A DNA stretch of 10,440 nucleotides from Solirubrobacteraceae bacterium (GTDB lineage Bacteria > Actinomycetota > Thermoleophilia > Solirubrobacterales > Solirubrobacteraceae): assembly GCA_025935735.1 (NCBI GenBank), contig JAICUS010000169.1, positions 1 through 10,440 on the forward strand, in the 5' to 3' direction. Positions within the stretch are counted from its first letter, which is position 1, and each line of letters begins with the position of its first letter. Both the position numbers and the translations under genes were made by a program. Positions 1 to 7,242 of this stretch are shown here, piece after piece. The notes beneath the pieces are model-generated. The model saw nothing but the letters and a program-made list of their open reading frames with translations, searched no databases and was not told the DNA's origin.

Positions 1-135
1 GAGCGGCTCGTGCTCTCCCCGCTGACCGCCAAGACCCACGTCGCCCGCCTGTTCATGAAGCTCGGCGCCCGCGACCGAGCCCAGCTGGTCGTGCTGGCGT
101 ACGAGACCGGGCTCGTCGTACCCGGCCGGGCTTAG
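1..135 (+). CDS. LuxR/NarL-type transcriptional regulator, C-terminal HTH (partial)
   Basis: The reading frame is open from the first base and stops at TAG 133-135, giving the last 44 residues of a protein whose start lies outside the window. The visible part is the second half of a LuxR-type (GerE) helix-turn-helix: the stretch LSPLTAKTHVARLFMKLGA matches the family's turn and DNA-recognition helix, and RDRAQLVVLAYETGLV matches the dimerising last helix. In the NarL/FixJ response-regulator class this domain sits at the extreme C-terminus and the protein ends a few residues later, as here. The receiver domain, if there is one, cannot be seen, so a two-component role is inferred. The stop codon overlaps a possible -10 element for the next gene. 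Confidence 0.85.
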   Translation, partial: ERLVLSPLTAKTHVARLFMKLGARDRAQLVVLAYETGLVVPGRA

Positions 136-138
136 AGT
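133..138 (+). promoter_or_regulatory. Possible -10 element (TAGAGT) of a leaderless promoter
   Basis: TAGAGT lies eight bases before the GTG start at 147, so transcription would begin at or just before the start codon. It overlaps the stop codon of the upstream regulator. I see no Shine-Dalgarno before 147 and no good -35. The same layout, TAGCGT + 8 bases + GTG, occurs at 10298-10314, which is the main support. Confidence 0.35.
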
Positions 139-146
139 CCCCGGGC

Positions 147-695
147 GTGGCCAAGCTGATCTATTCCGCGATCGCCTCGCTCGACGGCTACGTCTCCGAC
201 AGCGACGGGAAGTTCGACTGGGCAGCGCCCGACGAGGAGGTGCACGCGTTCGTGAACGACCTCGAGCGGCCCATCGGCACCTACCTCTACGGCCGCCGGA
301 TGTACGAGACGATGGTCTTCTGGGAGACGATGGACGATCCCGCGCCGATCATGCGCGACTACGCGCAGCTGTGGCGGGCGGCCGACAAGGTCGTCTACTC
401 CCGCACGCTCGATGCCGTCTCCACGCGGCGCACACGGCTCGAGCGCGAGCTCGACGCGCCCGCCGTCCGCGCGCTGGTCGCGGATGCCGCGCGCGACGTG
501 AGCATCGGCGGCCCGACCCTGGCGGGGGAGGCGCTGGCCGCCGGCCTGGTGGACCAGATCCAGCTCTTCCTGGCCCCGATCGCGGTCGGCGGCGGCAACC
601 CGGCGCTCCCACACGACGTCCGCGTGGACCTCCAGCTGCTCGACCAACGCCGCTTCGGCAACGGCGTCGTCTACCTCGACTACCGCGTGCGATGA
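147..695 (+). CDS. Dihydrofolate reductase-like / RibD C-terminal domain protein
   Basis: A 182-residue protein of the RibD_C/DHFR fold, the size of the stand-alone family members that are usually annotated as dihydrofolate reductase family or deaminase-reductase proteins. Visible marks are the N-terminal strand and turn with SLDGYVSD (residues 11-18), the YGRRMYETM block (48-56), the nucleotide-binding-type turn SIGGPTLA (119-126) followed by GLVDQ, and the late GGGNPAL loop (148-154). Family knowledge suggests an NADPH-dependent cytoplasmic reductase. The substrate is not known, and these paralogs are generally not the cell's folate reductase. The GTG at 147 is chosen because the conserved first strand (KLIYSAIASLDG) begins right after it. 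The end overlaps the amidase start (ATGA at 692-695), so the two genes are probably cotranscribed and translationally coupled. Confidence 0.85.
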   Translation: MAKLIYSAIASLDGYVSDSDGKFDWAAPDEEVHAFVNDLERPIGTYLYGRRMYETMVFWETMDDPAPIMRDYAQLWRAADKVVYSRTLDAVSTRRTRLERELDAPAVRALVADAARDVSIGGPTLAGEALAAGLVDQIQLFLAPIAVGGGNPALPHDVRVDLQLLDQRRFGNGVVYLDYRVR

Positions 696-2077
696 CCGAC
701 CTGGCGACGCTGGATCTGATCGGGCACGCCGCGCTGGTGCGCGCGGGCGAGGCGACCGCGCTGGAGCTGGTGGACGCCGCGATCGCGCGCATCGAGGCGG
801 CGCGGGAGCTCAACGCGGTGATCTGCGACCTGTTCGACCGAGCGCGGGAACAGGCCGTGCGGCCGCTGCCCGACGGGCCGCTGGCGGGCGCGCCGTTCCT
901 GCTCAAGGACATCGGGGAGCCGCTCGCCGGCGTGCCGGAGCGGATGGGCTCGGTGGCGCTGCGCGACCACGTGTCCGACCAGACGTCGGTGGTGGTCCAG
1001 CGCTATCTGGCCGCCGGGCTGATCGTCGCCGGCAAGACGAACACGCCGGAGTGGGGCAACCACTGCACGACCGAGCCGGTGCTGTTCGGGCCGACGATCA
1101 ACCCGCGCGCGCGGGACCGCTCGCCTGGCGGATCGAGCGGCGGCGCGGCCGCGGCGGTGGCCGCCGGGCGCGTCCCCGCGGCATCGGGCGGCGACGGCAC
1201 CGGGTCGATCCGCGTGCCGGCGTCGGCCTGCGGCGTCATCGGCCTCAAGCCCGCCCGGGCGCGCAAGACGATGGCGCCGGACGCCGGCCACGGGCTCGAG
1301 GGCCTGGTCAACGAGCACGCGCTGACCCGCACGGTGCGCGACTGCGCCGCGCTGCTGGACGCCACCGCCGGCCCGGCGCCCGGCGACCCGTACGCCGCGC
1401 CCGCGCCCGCCGAGCCGTGGCTGCAGGCCATCGAGCGCGACCCAGGGCGGCTGCGCATCCGCTTCACCGCGGACGGGCCGTTCGGCGGCGAGACGCATCC
1501 CGAGACCCGCGCGGCGGTGGAGGCCGCCGCGCACCGCCTGGAGGACCTGGGCCACGCGGTCGAGCCGGGCGCGCCCGAGTTCGACACCGAGGCCGTGGTC
1601 GACGCCGTCGCCACCCTGCACCAGGTGTCCAACCTCGAGCTCTACGCGCTCGCCGAGCAGACCCTGGGCCGCCCGCCGGAGCACGGCGAGCTCGAGCCGA
1701 CGGCCTGGGAGATGCTCGAGGAGGGCCGCGGCGTGACCGGCGAGCGCTACGCCGGCGCGATCGCCGCCGTGCACGCGCAGACCCGGCGCTTCGCGGCAGG
1801 CCTCGACAGACACGACGCCTTCCTCGTCCCCACGCTGCTGACCGGCGGCCCGCCGCCGCTCGCCCACCTCAACCAGCCGCGCGGCTCCACCCAGGAGTTC
1901 TTCCGCGTGGAGTTCGCCACCACCGGCTGGACGTGCATGGCCAACGTCTCCGGCTTCGCCGCGATCTCGCTGCCGCTGGCGACGACGAAGGACGGCCTGC
2001 CGATCGGCATCCAGCTGATGGCCCCGCAGGAGACCGTGCTGCTCCAGCTCGCGCAGCGGCTGCTGGCAGACTCGTAA
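692..2077 (+). CDS. Amidase-signature family hydrolase (GatA/NylA-like)
   Basis: A 461-residue amidase-signature enzyme. These cytoplasmic serine hydrolases cleave carboxamide bonds using a Ser-cisSer-Lys triad. All three residues are visible with family spacing: Lys72 in LLKDI, cis-Ser148 in SPGGSSGG (144-151), and nucleophile Ser172 in [13 protein letters not shown] (166-178). The blocks [10 protein letters not shown] (114-123), GVIGLKP after the nucleophile and [20 protein letters not shown] recall 6-aminohexanoate cyclic-dimer hydrolase-like amidases more than the GatA subunit of the tRNA-Gln amidotransferase; no GatB or GatC neighbour is seen. The substrate is unknown. The ATG at 692 is chosen because it overlaps the previous stop (ATGA) and the protein begins properly there; longer in-frame readings run antisense-like through the upstream gene. 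The next gene starts 6 bases after its stop. Confidence 0.9.
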   Translation: MTDLATLDLIGHAALVRAGEATALELVDAAIARIEAARELNAVICDLFDRAREQAVRPLPDGPLAGAPFLLKDIGEPLAGVPERMGSVALRDHVSDQTSVVVQRYLAAGLIVAGKTNTPEWGNHCTTEPVLFGPTINPRARDRSPGGSSGGAAAAVAAGRVPAASGGDGTGSIRVPASACGVIGLKPARARKTMAPDAGHGLEGLVNEHALTRTVRDCAALLDATAGPAPGDPYAAPAPAEPWLQAIERDPGRLRIRFTADGPFGGETHPETRAAVEAAAHRLEDLGHAVEPGAPEFDTEAVVDAVATLHQVSNLELYALAEQTLGRPPEHGELEPTAWEMLEEGRGVTGERYAGAIAAVHAQTRRFAAGLDRHDAFLVPTLLTGGPPPLAHLNQPRGSTQEFFRVEFATTGWTCMANVSGFAAISLPLATTKDGLPIGIQLMAPQETVLLQLAQRLLADS

Positions 2078-2083
2078 GCACGC

Positions 2084-2746
2084 ATGGCCGCATTGCTGCT
2101 GGTCGACGACGACGCCCCGATCCGCCGGATGCTCGCGCGCACCCTCGCCGCCGAGGGCTACGAGGTGGAGGCCGCGGCCGACGGCGGCGCGGCGCTGGCC
2201 GCGGTCGAGCGCTCGCTGCCCGATGCGATCGTCCTCGACGTCACGATGCCCGGCCTGGACGGCCTCGCGGTCACCCGCCGGCTGCGGGCCAAGGGCCTGC
2301 GCGTGCCGATCCTGCTGCTGACCGCGCGCGACGCCATCCACGAGCGCGTCGCCGGGCTGGACGCCGGCGCGGACGACTACCTGGTCAAGCCGTTCGACAC
2401 GGCCGAGCTGACCGCCCGCGTCCGGGCGCTGCTGCGCCGCAACGAGCCGCCGGGCGAGCCCGCGCTGGCCTTCGCCGACGTGACGCTGGACCCGGCGACC
2501 GGCACCGTCCAGCGCGCCGGGCAGACGATCGAGCTCACCCGCCGCGAGGCCGAGCTGCTGGCGCTGCTGCTGCGCAACGCCCGCGGCGTCGTCACCCGCG
2601 AGCTGGCGCTCGAGGAGGTATGGGGCGGCGAGGGCGAGGCCACGCCGAACGCCGTCGACCGCTACGTCGCCTACCTGCGCCGCAAGCTCGGCGAGCCGCC
2701 GCTGATCCACACCGTGCGCGGCGTGGGCTTCAAGCTGGACCGGTGA
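2084..2746 (+). CDS. OmpR/PhoB-family response regulator
   Basis: A 220-residue two-component response regulator. The receiver domain (about 1-115) has the acidic pocket D8-D10, the phospho-acceptor Asp52 in IVLDVTMPG, the switch Thr80 in LLLTA and Lys102 in LVKPF. The C-terminal winged helix (about 128-220) shows the Trans_reg_C signature: LTRREAELLALLLRN, the EVWG turn, NAVDRYVAYLRRKLG as recognition helix and the terminal hairpin HTVRGVGFKL. Proteins of this class bind direct repeats of 10-11 bp as head-to-tail dimers, and a repeat of that period occurs at 4032-4051. The layout resembles actinobacterial MprA-type regulators, but I do not claim orthology. The ATG at 2084 lies 6 bases after the amidase stop with no clear Shine-Dalgarno. 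The stop overlaps the kinase start (GTGA at 2743-2746), the usual coupling of regulator and kinase. Confidence 0.95.
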   Translation: MAALLLVDDDAPIRRMLARTLAAEGYEVEAAADGGAALAAVERSLPDAIVLDVTMPGLDGLAVTRRLRAKGLRVPILLLTARDAIHERVAGLDAGADDYLVKPFDTAELTARVRALLRRNEPPGEPALAFADVTLDPATGTVQRAGQTIELTRREAELLALLLRNARGVVTRELALEEVWGGEGEATPNAVDRYVAYLRRKLGEPPLIHTVRGVGFKLDR

Positions 2747-4077
2747 CCCTCCGCGCCCGCGTCGCGCTGGCGGCGGCGACGGCGATCGTCCTGGCCGTCG
2801 TGCTGCTGGCCATCGCCGTCCCCGCCGTGCTCTCCGACCAGCTGCGCGGCGCGCTGGACGACGACCTGCAACGCCGTGCGGCCGAGGTCGCGCAGCTCAA
2901 CGCCGCCACGCCGGCCCAGCTGACCGAGCCGGGCGCGCTGGAGGGCCGGCTGGGCGGCAGCGCGCTGCTCGTGGAGGTGCTCGACCGGCGCGGGCGGATC
3001 GTCGTGCGCTCCTCCGGCCTGGGCGGGCGCCTGCTGCCGTTCAACGGCGCCGTCCGCAGCGCGCTGCAGCGCCGCGAGCCGGCGTTCGCCGACGACGCGC
3101 TGGGGACGGACCAGGTGCGCATGTACGCGGCGCCGCTGGGCTCGCTCGGCCGCGGCGCGGCCGCCGGCGGCGCCGTGGTCGTGGCGGGGACGACGTCCGG
3201 CATCCAGCGCACGCTCGACCACACGCGCACGCTCGTGCTGCTGTGCGCGCTGGTCGCCGGCCTGCTGGCGGCCGGGCTCGCGACCTGGCTCACCCGCCGC
3301 GCGCTGCGCCCGCTCACCCGCCTGTCCGCCGGCGCGCGGGCGATCGAGCGCTCCGGCGACGCCGCCGAGCGCCTGCCCGAGCCGCCGGTGCGCGACGAGG
3401 TGGGCGAGCTGGCCGGCACGCTGAACGCGATGCTGGCCTCGCTCGAGCGTGCCCGGGAGGCCGAGCACCGCTTCGTCGGCGACGCCTCGCACGAGCTGCG
3501 CACGCCGCTCACCGCGCTGCGCGGCAACGCCGCCTACGTGGCCCGCCACGGCGCCGACCCGGCGGTGCTGGCCGACATCGAGGCCGACGCGGCGCGGCTG
3601 AGCGCGCTGCTGGAGTCGCTGCTCGCGCTGGCCCGCGAGGACGCCGCGGCGCCGGTCAAGGGCGAGCCGGTCGAGCTGGCCGAGCTGGCCCGCGGGCTGG
3701 ACGCCGAGGTCGACGCGCCGGCACCCGTGTGGGTGCTGGGCGAGCGGCCGGCGCTGGCGCGCGCGCTGGAGAACCTCGTGGCCAACGCGCACCGCCACGG
3801 CCGGGGCCGGGTGACGGTCACGGTGGGCGCGCGCGACGGCTGGGCGCAGGTCACCGTGGCCGACGAGGGTCCCGGCATCCCGCCCGAGCAGGCGGCGCGG
3901 GCGTTCGAGCGCTTCTGGCGCGCCCCGGACGCGCGCGGCGAGGGCTCCGGGCTCGGCCTGGCGATCGTCCGCGCGATCGCCGAGCGCCACGGCGGCCGCG
4001 TCACCGTCGACGGCCCACGGTTCACACTGGCTATCAAGGAACTCTCAAAGATCGCCCGTACAACCGACGCACCATGA
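2743..4077 (+). CDS. HAMP-domain sensor histidine kinase
   Basis: A 444-residue membrane sensor kinase, partner of the regulator whose stop it overlaps. In order: transmembrane helix 1 (about 8-28); an extracytoplasmic sensor region of roughly 130 residues; transmembrane helix 2 (about 164-184, LVLLCALVAGLLAAGLATWL); a HAMP linker (about 185-237, including ALRPLTRLSAGARAIE and DEVGELAGTLNAML); the HisKA H-box with phospho-acceptor His250 in DASHELRTPL; the N-box around Asn348 in ENLVANAHRHG; the G1 box DEGPGI (374-379); the F box FERFWRA; and the G2 box GSGLGLAIV (401-409). The kinase is thus complete. After the usual final strand (RFTLAI) it carries an odd tail, KELSKIARTTDAP, encoded by DNA of clearly lower GC that may be regulatory. 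Start is GTG 2743 inside GTGA. The signal sensed is unknown; the next genes suggest envelope or drug stress. Confidence 0.94.
   Translation: MTLRARVALAAATAIVLAVVLLAIAVPAVLSDQLRGALDDDLQRRAAEVAQLNAATPAQLTEPGALEGRLGGSALLVEVLDRRGRIVVRSSGLGGRLLPFNGAVRSALQRREPAFADDALGTDQVRMYAAPLGSLGRGAAAGGAVVVAGTTSGIQRTLDHTRTLVLLCALVAGLLAAGLATWLTRRALRPLTRLSAGARAIERSGDAAERLPEPPVRDEVGELAGTLNAMLASLERAREAEHRFVGDASHELRTPLTALRGNAAYVARHGADPAVLADIEADAARLSALLESLLALAREDAAAPVKGEPVELAELARGLDAEVDAPAPVWVLGERPALARALENLVANAHRHGRGRVTVTVGARDGWAQVTVADEGPGIPPEQAARAFERFWRAPDARGEGSGLGLAIVRAIAERHGGRVTVDGPRFTLAIKELSKIARTTDAP
4032..4051 (+). promoter_or_regulatory. Candidate response-regulator box: 11-bp-period direct repeat
   Basis: TATCAAGGA (4032-4040) and TCTCAAAGA (4043-4051) match at seven of nine positions and are offset by 11 bases, one turn of DNA. 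OmpR/PhoB-class regulators typically bind this arrangement. A weaker third TCA lies at 4022-4024. The surrounding bases 4021-4050 contain only 13 G/C of 30, against a very GC-rich background. The site lies in the last codons of the kinase gene and just upstream of a -10-like hexamer. Binding by the regulator encoded at 2084-2746 is inference. Confidence 0.4.
4059..4064 (+). promoter_or_regulatory. Possible -10 element (TACAAC) of an internal promoter
   Basis: TACAAC matches TATAAT at four of six positions and lies 9 bases before the ATG at 4074, so the message would be leaderless or nearly so; no Shine-Dalgarno precedes that ATG. The direct repeat at 4032-4051 would cover the -35 region, as expected for activation by a PhoB-type regulator. 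The call is weak without start-site mapping. Confidence 0.3.
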
Positions 4078-5243
4078 GACGACTCCGGACTGCATCGACT
4101 CGACACCTCCTCGCCTTCGTCGCCGCGGTGGTCGTGCTGGCCGCCGGCGCGGCGGTGGCCCGCGCCGCGCTGGACGGCGCCTCCGCCCCGCCGGCCAAGC
4201 CGCTCGACCGCGCCGTCTATGACGCGGTGAGCGCGCCCGACGTCGCGGGCATCACCGCGCGCATCCACTTCACCAACGACCTGCTGCCGTCCGGCTCGCT
4301 GCCCGAGGGCAGCACCTCGCCGCTGATCAGCGGCGCCGACGGCCGCCTGTGGCTCGGCAACGACGGCCAGCTGCGCCTCGAGCTGCAGTCGGACTCCGGC
4401 GACGCCCAGATCGTGGCCGACGGCCACGGCTTCATGGTCTACGACGCGACCTCGAACACCGCCTACACCGGCTCGCTCTCCGAGGAGCAGCCGCAGAAGC
4501 AGCAGGCGGATCAGAAGCCGACGCTCGCGGGCGTCGACAAGGCGCTGGCCCACCTCGAGCAGATGTGGACGCTGTCCGGCGCGCAGCCGGGCACGACCGC
4601 CGACCGGCCCAGCTACACCGTCCGCATCTCGCCCAAGGACGACGGCGGGCTGCTCGGCGCGGCCGAGCTGGCCTGGGACTCCGCCCACGGCGTGCCGCTG
4701 CGCGCCGCGGTCTACGCCCAGGGCCAGGCCACGCCGGTGCTCGAGCTCAAGGCCACGCACGTCGCCTACGGCTCGCTCCCGGCCTCGACGTTCACCACCA
4801 AGGCGCCGGCCGGCGCGAAGGTGACGCAGATCTCGCAGGCCGCGCCGCCCGCCGCGGGGAAGCACTCCTCCCCCTCCGACGTGACCGGCGCCGCCGCGGT
4901 CGCCAAGGCCGTCGACTTCCGGCTCGCCGCGCCCAAGACGCTGGCCGGGCTGCCGCTCAAGCAGGTGCGGCTGGTGAAGTCGCACGACGGCACGGGCGCG
5001 ATCAGCACCTACGGCCAGGGCCTGGGGGCGATCATCGTCCTGCAGTCCAAGGCCGGCAAGGGCGGCGAGAACCCGCTCTCCCAGCTGCGGCTCCCGCGGA
5101 TCGCCATCGGCAACGCGACCGGCTCCGAGCTCGCCACCGCGCTCGGCACGGTGCTGATCTTCCAGCGCGCCGGGGTGAGCTACGTGGTGGCCGGCTCGGT
5201 GCCGCCGCTGGCGGCGGAGAACGCGGCGCGCGGTCTGCGATGA
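4074..5243 (+). CDS. Exported LolA/RseB-like protein with C-terminal DUF4367-like domain
   Basis: A 389-residue protein with a basic N-terminus (MRRLRTASTRH) and one hydrophobic segment (about 11-32), so it is secreted or anchored by its N-terminus. There is no lipobox cysteine. The middle (about 45-265) resembles LolA/RseB-type beta folds: DGRLWLGNDGQLRLELQS, DAQIVADGHGFMVYD and SNTAYTGSL follow the pattern of lipoprotein-carrier-like proteins. A glutamine-rich linker follows near 140-150. The C-terminal part (about 280-389) resembles the DUF4367 domain, with DFRLAAPKTLAGLPL, STYGQGLGAIIVLQS and a final SYVVAGSVPPLAAE. Members of this group are thought to bind lipids or report envelope stress; the function here is inferred. 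Its start overlaps the kinase stop (ATGA 4074-4077) and its stop overlaps the ABC ATPase start, placing it between sensor and transporter. Confidence 0.72.
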   Translation: MRRLRTASTRHLLAFVAAVVVLAAGAAVARAALDGASAPPAKPLDRAVYDAVSAPDVAGITARIHFTNDLLPSGSLPEGSTSPLISGADGRLWLGNDGQLRLELQSDSGDAQIVADGHGFMVYDATSNTAYTGSLSEEQPQKQQADQKPTLAGVDKALAHLEQMWTLSGAQPGTTADRPSYTVRISPKDDGGLLGAAELAWDSAHGVPLRAAVYAQGQATPVLELKATHVAYGSLPASTFTTKAPAGAKVTQISQAAPPAAGKHSSPSDVTGAAAVAKAVDFRLAAPKTLAGLPLKQVRLVKSHDGTGAISTYGQGLGAIIVLQSKAGKGGENPLSQLRLPRIAIGNATGSELATALGTVLIFQRAGVSYVVAGSVPPLAAENAARGLR

Positions 5244-6256
5244 GCGCCCCGGCGATCGAGGCCCGCGGCCTGCTCAAGCGCTACGGCGAGCTGACCGCGG
5301 TCGACCACGTCGACCTGACCGTCCGGGCCGGCGACGTCTACGGCTACCTCGGCCCCAACGGCGCCGGCAAGACCACGTCGCTGCGGATGATGCTCGGGCT
5401 GATCCGGCCGGACGGCGGCGCGGTGAAGCTGTTCGGCCGCGACCCATTGCAGGAGGGTGTGCAGGCCCTCGACGGAGTGGCGGGCTTCGTCGAGGCGCCG
5501 CGCTTCTACTCCTACCTGAGCGGCCGGCGCAACCTCGAGCTCGTGGCCGGGCTGGACGGCGGCGACGCAGCGGACCGCATCGACGAGGCACTGGCCACGG
5601 TCGACCTGGCCTCGCGTGCGGGAGACAAGGTGCGCGGCTACTCGCACGGCATGCGCCAGCGCCTCGGCATCGCCGGGGCGCTGCTGCGCGCGCCGCGGCT
5701 GCTCCTGCTCGACGAGCCGACCACCGGCCTGGACCCCGCGGGCATGCGCGACATGCGCGCGCTGATCCACCGGCTGGCGGCCGACGGGATCACGGTCCTG
5801 CTGTCCTCGCACCTGATGAGCGAGGTCGAGGAGCTGTGCGACCGCGTGGCCATCGTGTCGCGCGGCCGGGTGATCCACGAGGGCTCGCTGGAGGAGCTGA
5901 TCGAGAGCAGCGCCGGCGGTTACGCGCTGCGCACCACCGACGACGCGCGGGCGGCGGCCGTGGCGCGCGAGTCCGCCGGGATCGGCGCGGTCGAGGCCAC
6001 CGACGCCGGTCTGGCCTTCCGGGCCACCGTCGAGCCCGCCGTGGCGGGCCTGTCGATGGCGCTGGCCCAGGAGGGGATCGGCATCCTCGCGCTCGTCCCG
6101 CGGATGGCCTCGCTGGAGGAGCTGTTCTTCCGGCTCACCGAGGGCGGCGCCGAGCCGGCCCCGGACGCGCCGCGAGAGGCAGATCCCTGGATGAGCGAAC
6201 AAACCGGTTCGACACCGCCGGTGGCGACGGGCAGCGCACGCGGAGCAGAAGCGTGA
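5240..6256 (+). CDS. ABC transporter ATP-binding protein (BcrA/CcmA-like)
   Basis: A 338-residue ABC-2-type exporter ATPase. It shows Walker [10 protein letters not shown] (38-46, Lys44), an ABC signature of the degenerate form YSHGMRQ (134-140), Walker B LLLLDEP with Asp158-Glu159, the D-loop TTGLDP, and the switch His191 in LSSHLMSEVEEL. The Q-loop position reads GFVEAPRFYSYLSGRRNL, a form familiar from bacitracin-exporter BcrA-like ATPases. After the nucleotide-binding domain there is an additional C-terminal domain (about 220-300) and then a low-complexity Pro/Ala/Glu/Gly tail (about 300-338) that looks dispensable. The start ATG overlaps the previous stop (ATGA 5240-5243) and the stop overlaps the permease start (GTGA 6253-6256). 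It should energise the permease encoded next. The exported substrate is unknown; a peptide antibiotic, lipid or other envelope-active compound is a guess from context. Confidence 0.95.
   Translation: MSAPAIEARGLLKRYGELTAVDHVDLTVRAGDVYGYLGPNGAGKTTSLRMMLGLIRPDGGAVKLFGRDPLQEGVQALDGVAGFVEAPRFYSYLSGRRNLELVAGLDGGDAADRIDEALATVDLASRAGDKVRGYSHGMRQRLGIAGALLRAPRLLLLDEPTTGLDPAGMRDMRALIHRLAADGITVLLSSHLMSEVEELCDRVAIVSRGRVIHEGSLEELIESSAGGYALRTTDDARAAAVARESAGIGAVEATDAGLAFRATVEPAVAGLSMALAQEGIGILALVPRMASLEELFFRLTEGGAEPAPDAPREADPWMSEQTGSTPPVATGSARGAEA
6242..6245 (+). promoter_or_regulatory. Ribosome binding site (GGAG) fixing the permease start
   Basis: GGAG with a seven-base spacer to GTG 6253. It is one of the few clear Shine-Dalgarno sites in the window and supports GTG 6253 over other starts; the only ATG nearby (6191) is in the ATPase frame. 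Confidence 0.55.
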
Positions 6257-7101
6257 GCGCCGTCGCCGTCCCCGCACAGTTCAAGCGCCCCGGCGTGGGC
6301 ACCGCCTACGCCTGGGAGCTGCGCAAGCTGCGCGCCCAGAAGCGCACGTACCTCGGCCTCGGCGCCGCGTTCGTGTTCCCGCTGATCTTCGTCTTCGCCC
6401 TGCTGCTGGGCGACGGCGGTCCGAACGACATCCCGTTCGGCCGCTACGTGCGCGAGTCCGGCCTGGCCATCCCCCTGGTCGCGCTGATCTTCGGCGCGAT
6501 CTGGTTCTTCCCGCTCGTCACGGCGCTGGTGGCCGGCGACATCGTGGCCGCCGAGGACAGTCAAGGGACGCTGAAGACCATCCTCACCCGCTCGGTCGAC
6601 CGCCAGCAGATCTTCGCCGCCAAGGCGTTCGCCGCGCTCACCTACGGGCTCGCCGCGCTGGTGATCTACGTCGGCGTCGGCCTGGTCGCCGGCGGCATCG
6701 CCTGGGGGTTCAACGGGCTGCCGTCGCTGTCGGGCACCTACGTGACCGTGGGGCGCGGGCTCGTCCTGCTGGGCGCCAGCACCGCGGCCTACTTCATGCC
6801 GACGATCGCCGTCGCCTCGATCGCGCTGCTGCTCTCCACCGTGACCCGCAACTCCGCCGCCGCGGTGGTGGGGACGCTGATGATCTCGCTGGTCATGCAG
6901 CTGATCGGGGTCATCTCTGCGCTCGACTTCCTGCACCCCTACCTGCTGTCCACGCAGTTCAACGCCTGGCAGGGGCTGCTGCGCGACCCGATCGACTGGG
7001 CGCCGGTGATCCGCGGCGCCTGGGTGTCAGCGCTGTACGCGTGGCCCTGCCTGGGCGTGGCCTTCATGGTGTTCCTGCGGCGCGACGTGGCGGGGGGCTA
7101 A
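6253..7101 (+). CDS. ABC-2 family transporter permease
   Basis: A 282-residue polytopic membrane protein, partner of the ATPase it overlaps. About six hydrophobic segments are visible: residues 33-53 ([20 protein letters not shown]), 71-95 (starting [16 protein letters not shown]), about 127-152, about 171-193, about 198-222 and about 255-275. Between the second and third lies the typical ABC-2 cytosolic motif [19 protein letters not shown] (102-120) followed by [10 protein letters not shown], the coupling-type loop seen in BcrB/NatB-like exporters. The cytosolic start [16 protein letters not shown] is also typical. The GTG start at 6253 is supported by GGAG at 6242-6245 and the GTGA overlap. 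The 3' end overlaps the tail of the convergent ribbon-helix-helix gene by 75 bases, with no room for an ordinary terminator. Substrate unknown. Confidence 0.92.
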   Translation: MSAVAVPAQFKRPGVGTAYAWELRKLRAQKRTYLGLGAAFVFPLIFVFALLLGDGGPNDIPFGRYVRESGLAIPLVALIFGAIWFFPLVTALVAGDIVAAEDSQGTLKTILTRSVDRQQIFAAKAFAALTYGLAALVIYVGVGLVAGGIAWGFNGLPSLSGTYVTVGRGLVLLGASTAAYFMPTIAVASIALLLSTVTRNSAAAVVGTLMISLVMQLIGVISALDFLHPYLLSTQFNAWQGLLRDPIDWAPVIRGAWVSALYAWPCLGVAFMVFLRRDVAGG

Positions 7102-7242
7102 GCGGCCGGCCTTCCGCGCCTGTTCCGCCAGCAGGTACTCGATCTGCGCGTTGATCGAGCGCAGGTCGTCGTCGGCCCAGCGGCGCACGGCCTCGAACAC
7201 CTCGGGGCTGAGCCGGAGCAGGAACCGCTTCGCATCCGCCAT
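7027..7242 (-). CDS. Arc-type ribbon-helix-helix DNA-binding protein
   Basis: A 71-residue protein starting at ATG 7242. The strand KRFLLRL (5-11), helix [16 protein letters not shown] (12-26) and helix [19 protein letters not shown] (29-46) form a full Arc/MetJ-type ribbon-helix-helix fold. NAQIEYLL is the most typical block of the Arc group. Such proteins act as dimers or tetramers on palindromic operators and are often autoregulators or antitoxins. The start overlaps the SPFH stop by one base (TGATG at 7240-7244), so the two genes are translationally coupled. Residues after about 47 ([20 protein letters not shown] and on) are encoded entirely inside the 3' end of the convergent permease gene and look like read-through sequence rather than a domain. 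No toxin gene adjoins it, so regulation of the neighbouring palindrome at 8107-8120 is the likeliest role, by inference. Confidence 0.8.
   Translation of the reverse strand: MADAKRFLLRLSPEVFEAVRRWADDDLRSINAQIEYLLAEQARKAGRLAPRHVAPQEHHEGHAQAGPRVQR

Noticed and set aside
371..691. Upstream extension of the amidase reading frame
   Set aside because: It runs out of frame through the RibD-like gene, with an Arg/Ala/Pro-rich, non-homologous translation. The amidase fold begins at ATG 692, which overlaps the previous stop.
680..2710. Long antisense open frame of 676 codons opposite the amidase and response regulator
   Set aside because: Long open antisense frames are normal at this GC content. The translation is low-complexity Arg/Gly/Ala with no motif, and it lies opposite two well-supported genes.
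1051..2742. Open frame joined upstream of the histidine kinase
   Set aside because: The region before 2743 translates to Arg/Pro-rich sequence and is the shifted frame of the amidase and regulator. The kinase starts at GTG 2743.
6191..6256. ATG 6191 as the start of the permease or a small gene
   Set aside because: It is in the ATPase frame and encodes only that protein's low-complexity tail. The permease has its own GTG with GGAG.
7027..7242. Toxin-antitoxin locus based on the Arc-type protein
   Set aside because: No toxin-like small ORF adjoins it; the neighbours are a permease and an SPFH protein, so a regulator role fits better.
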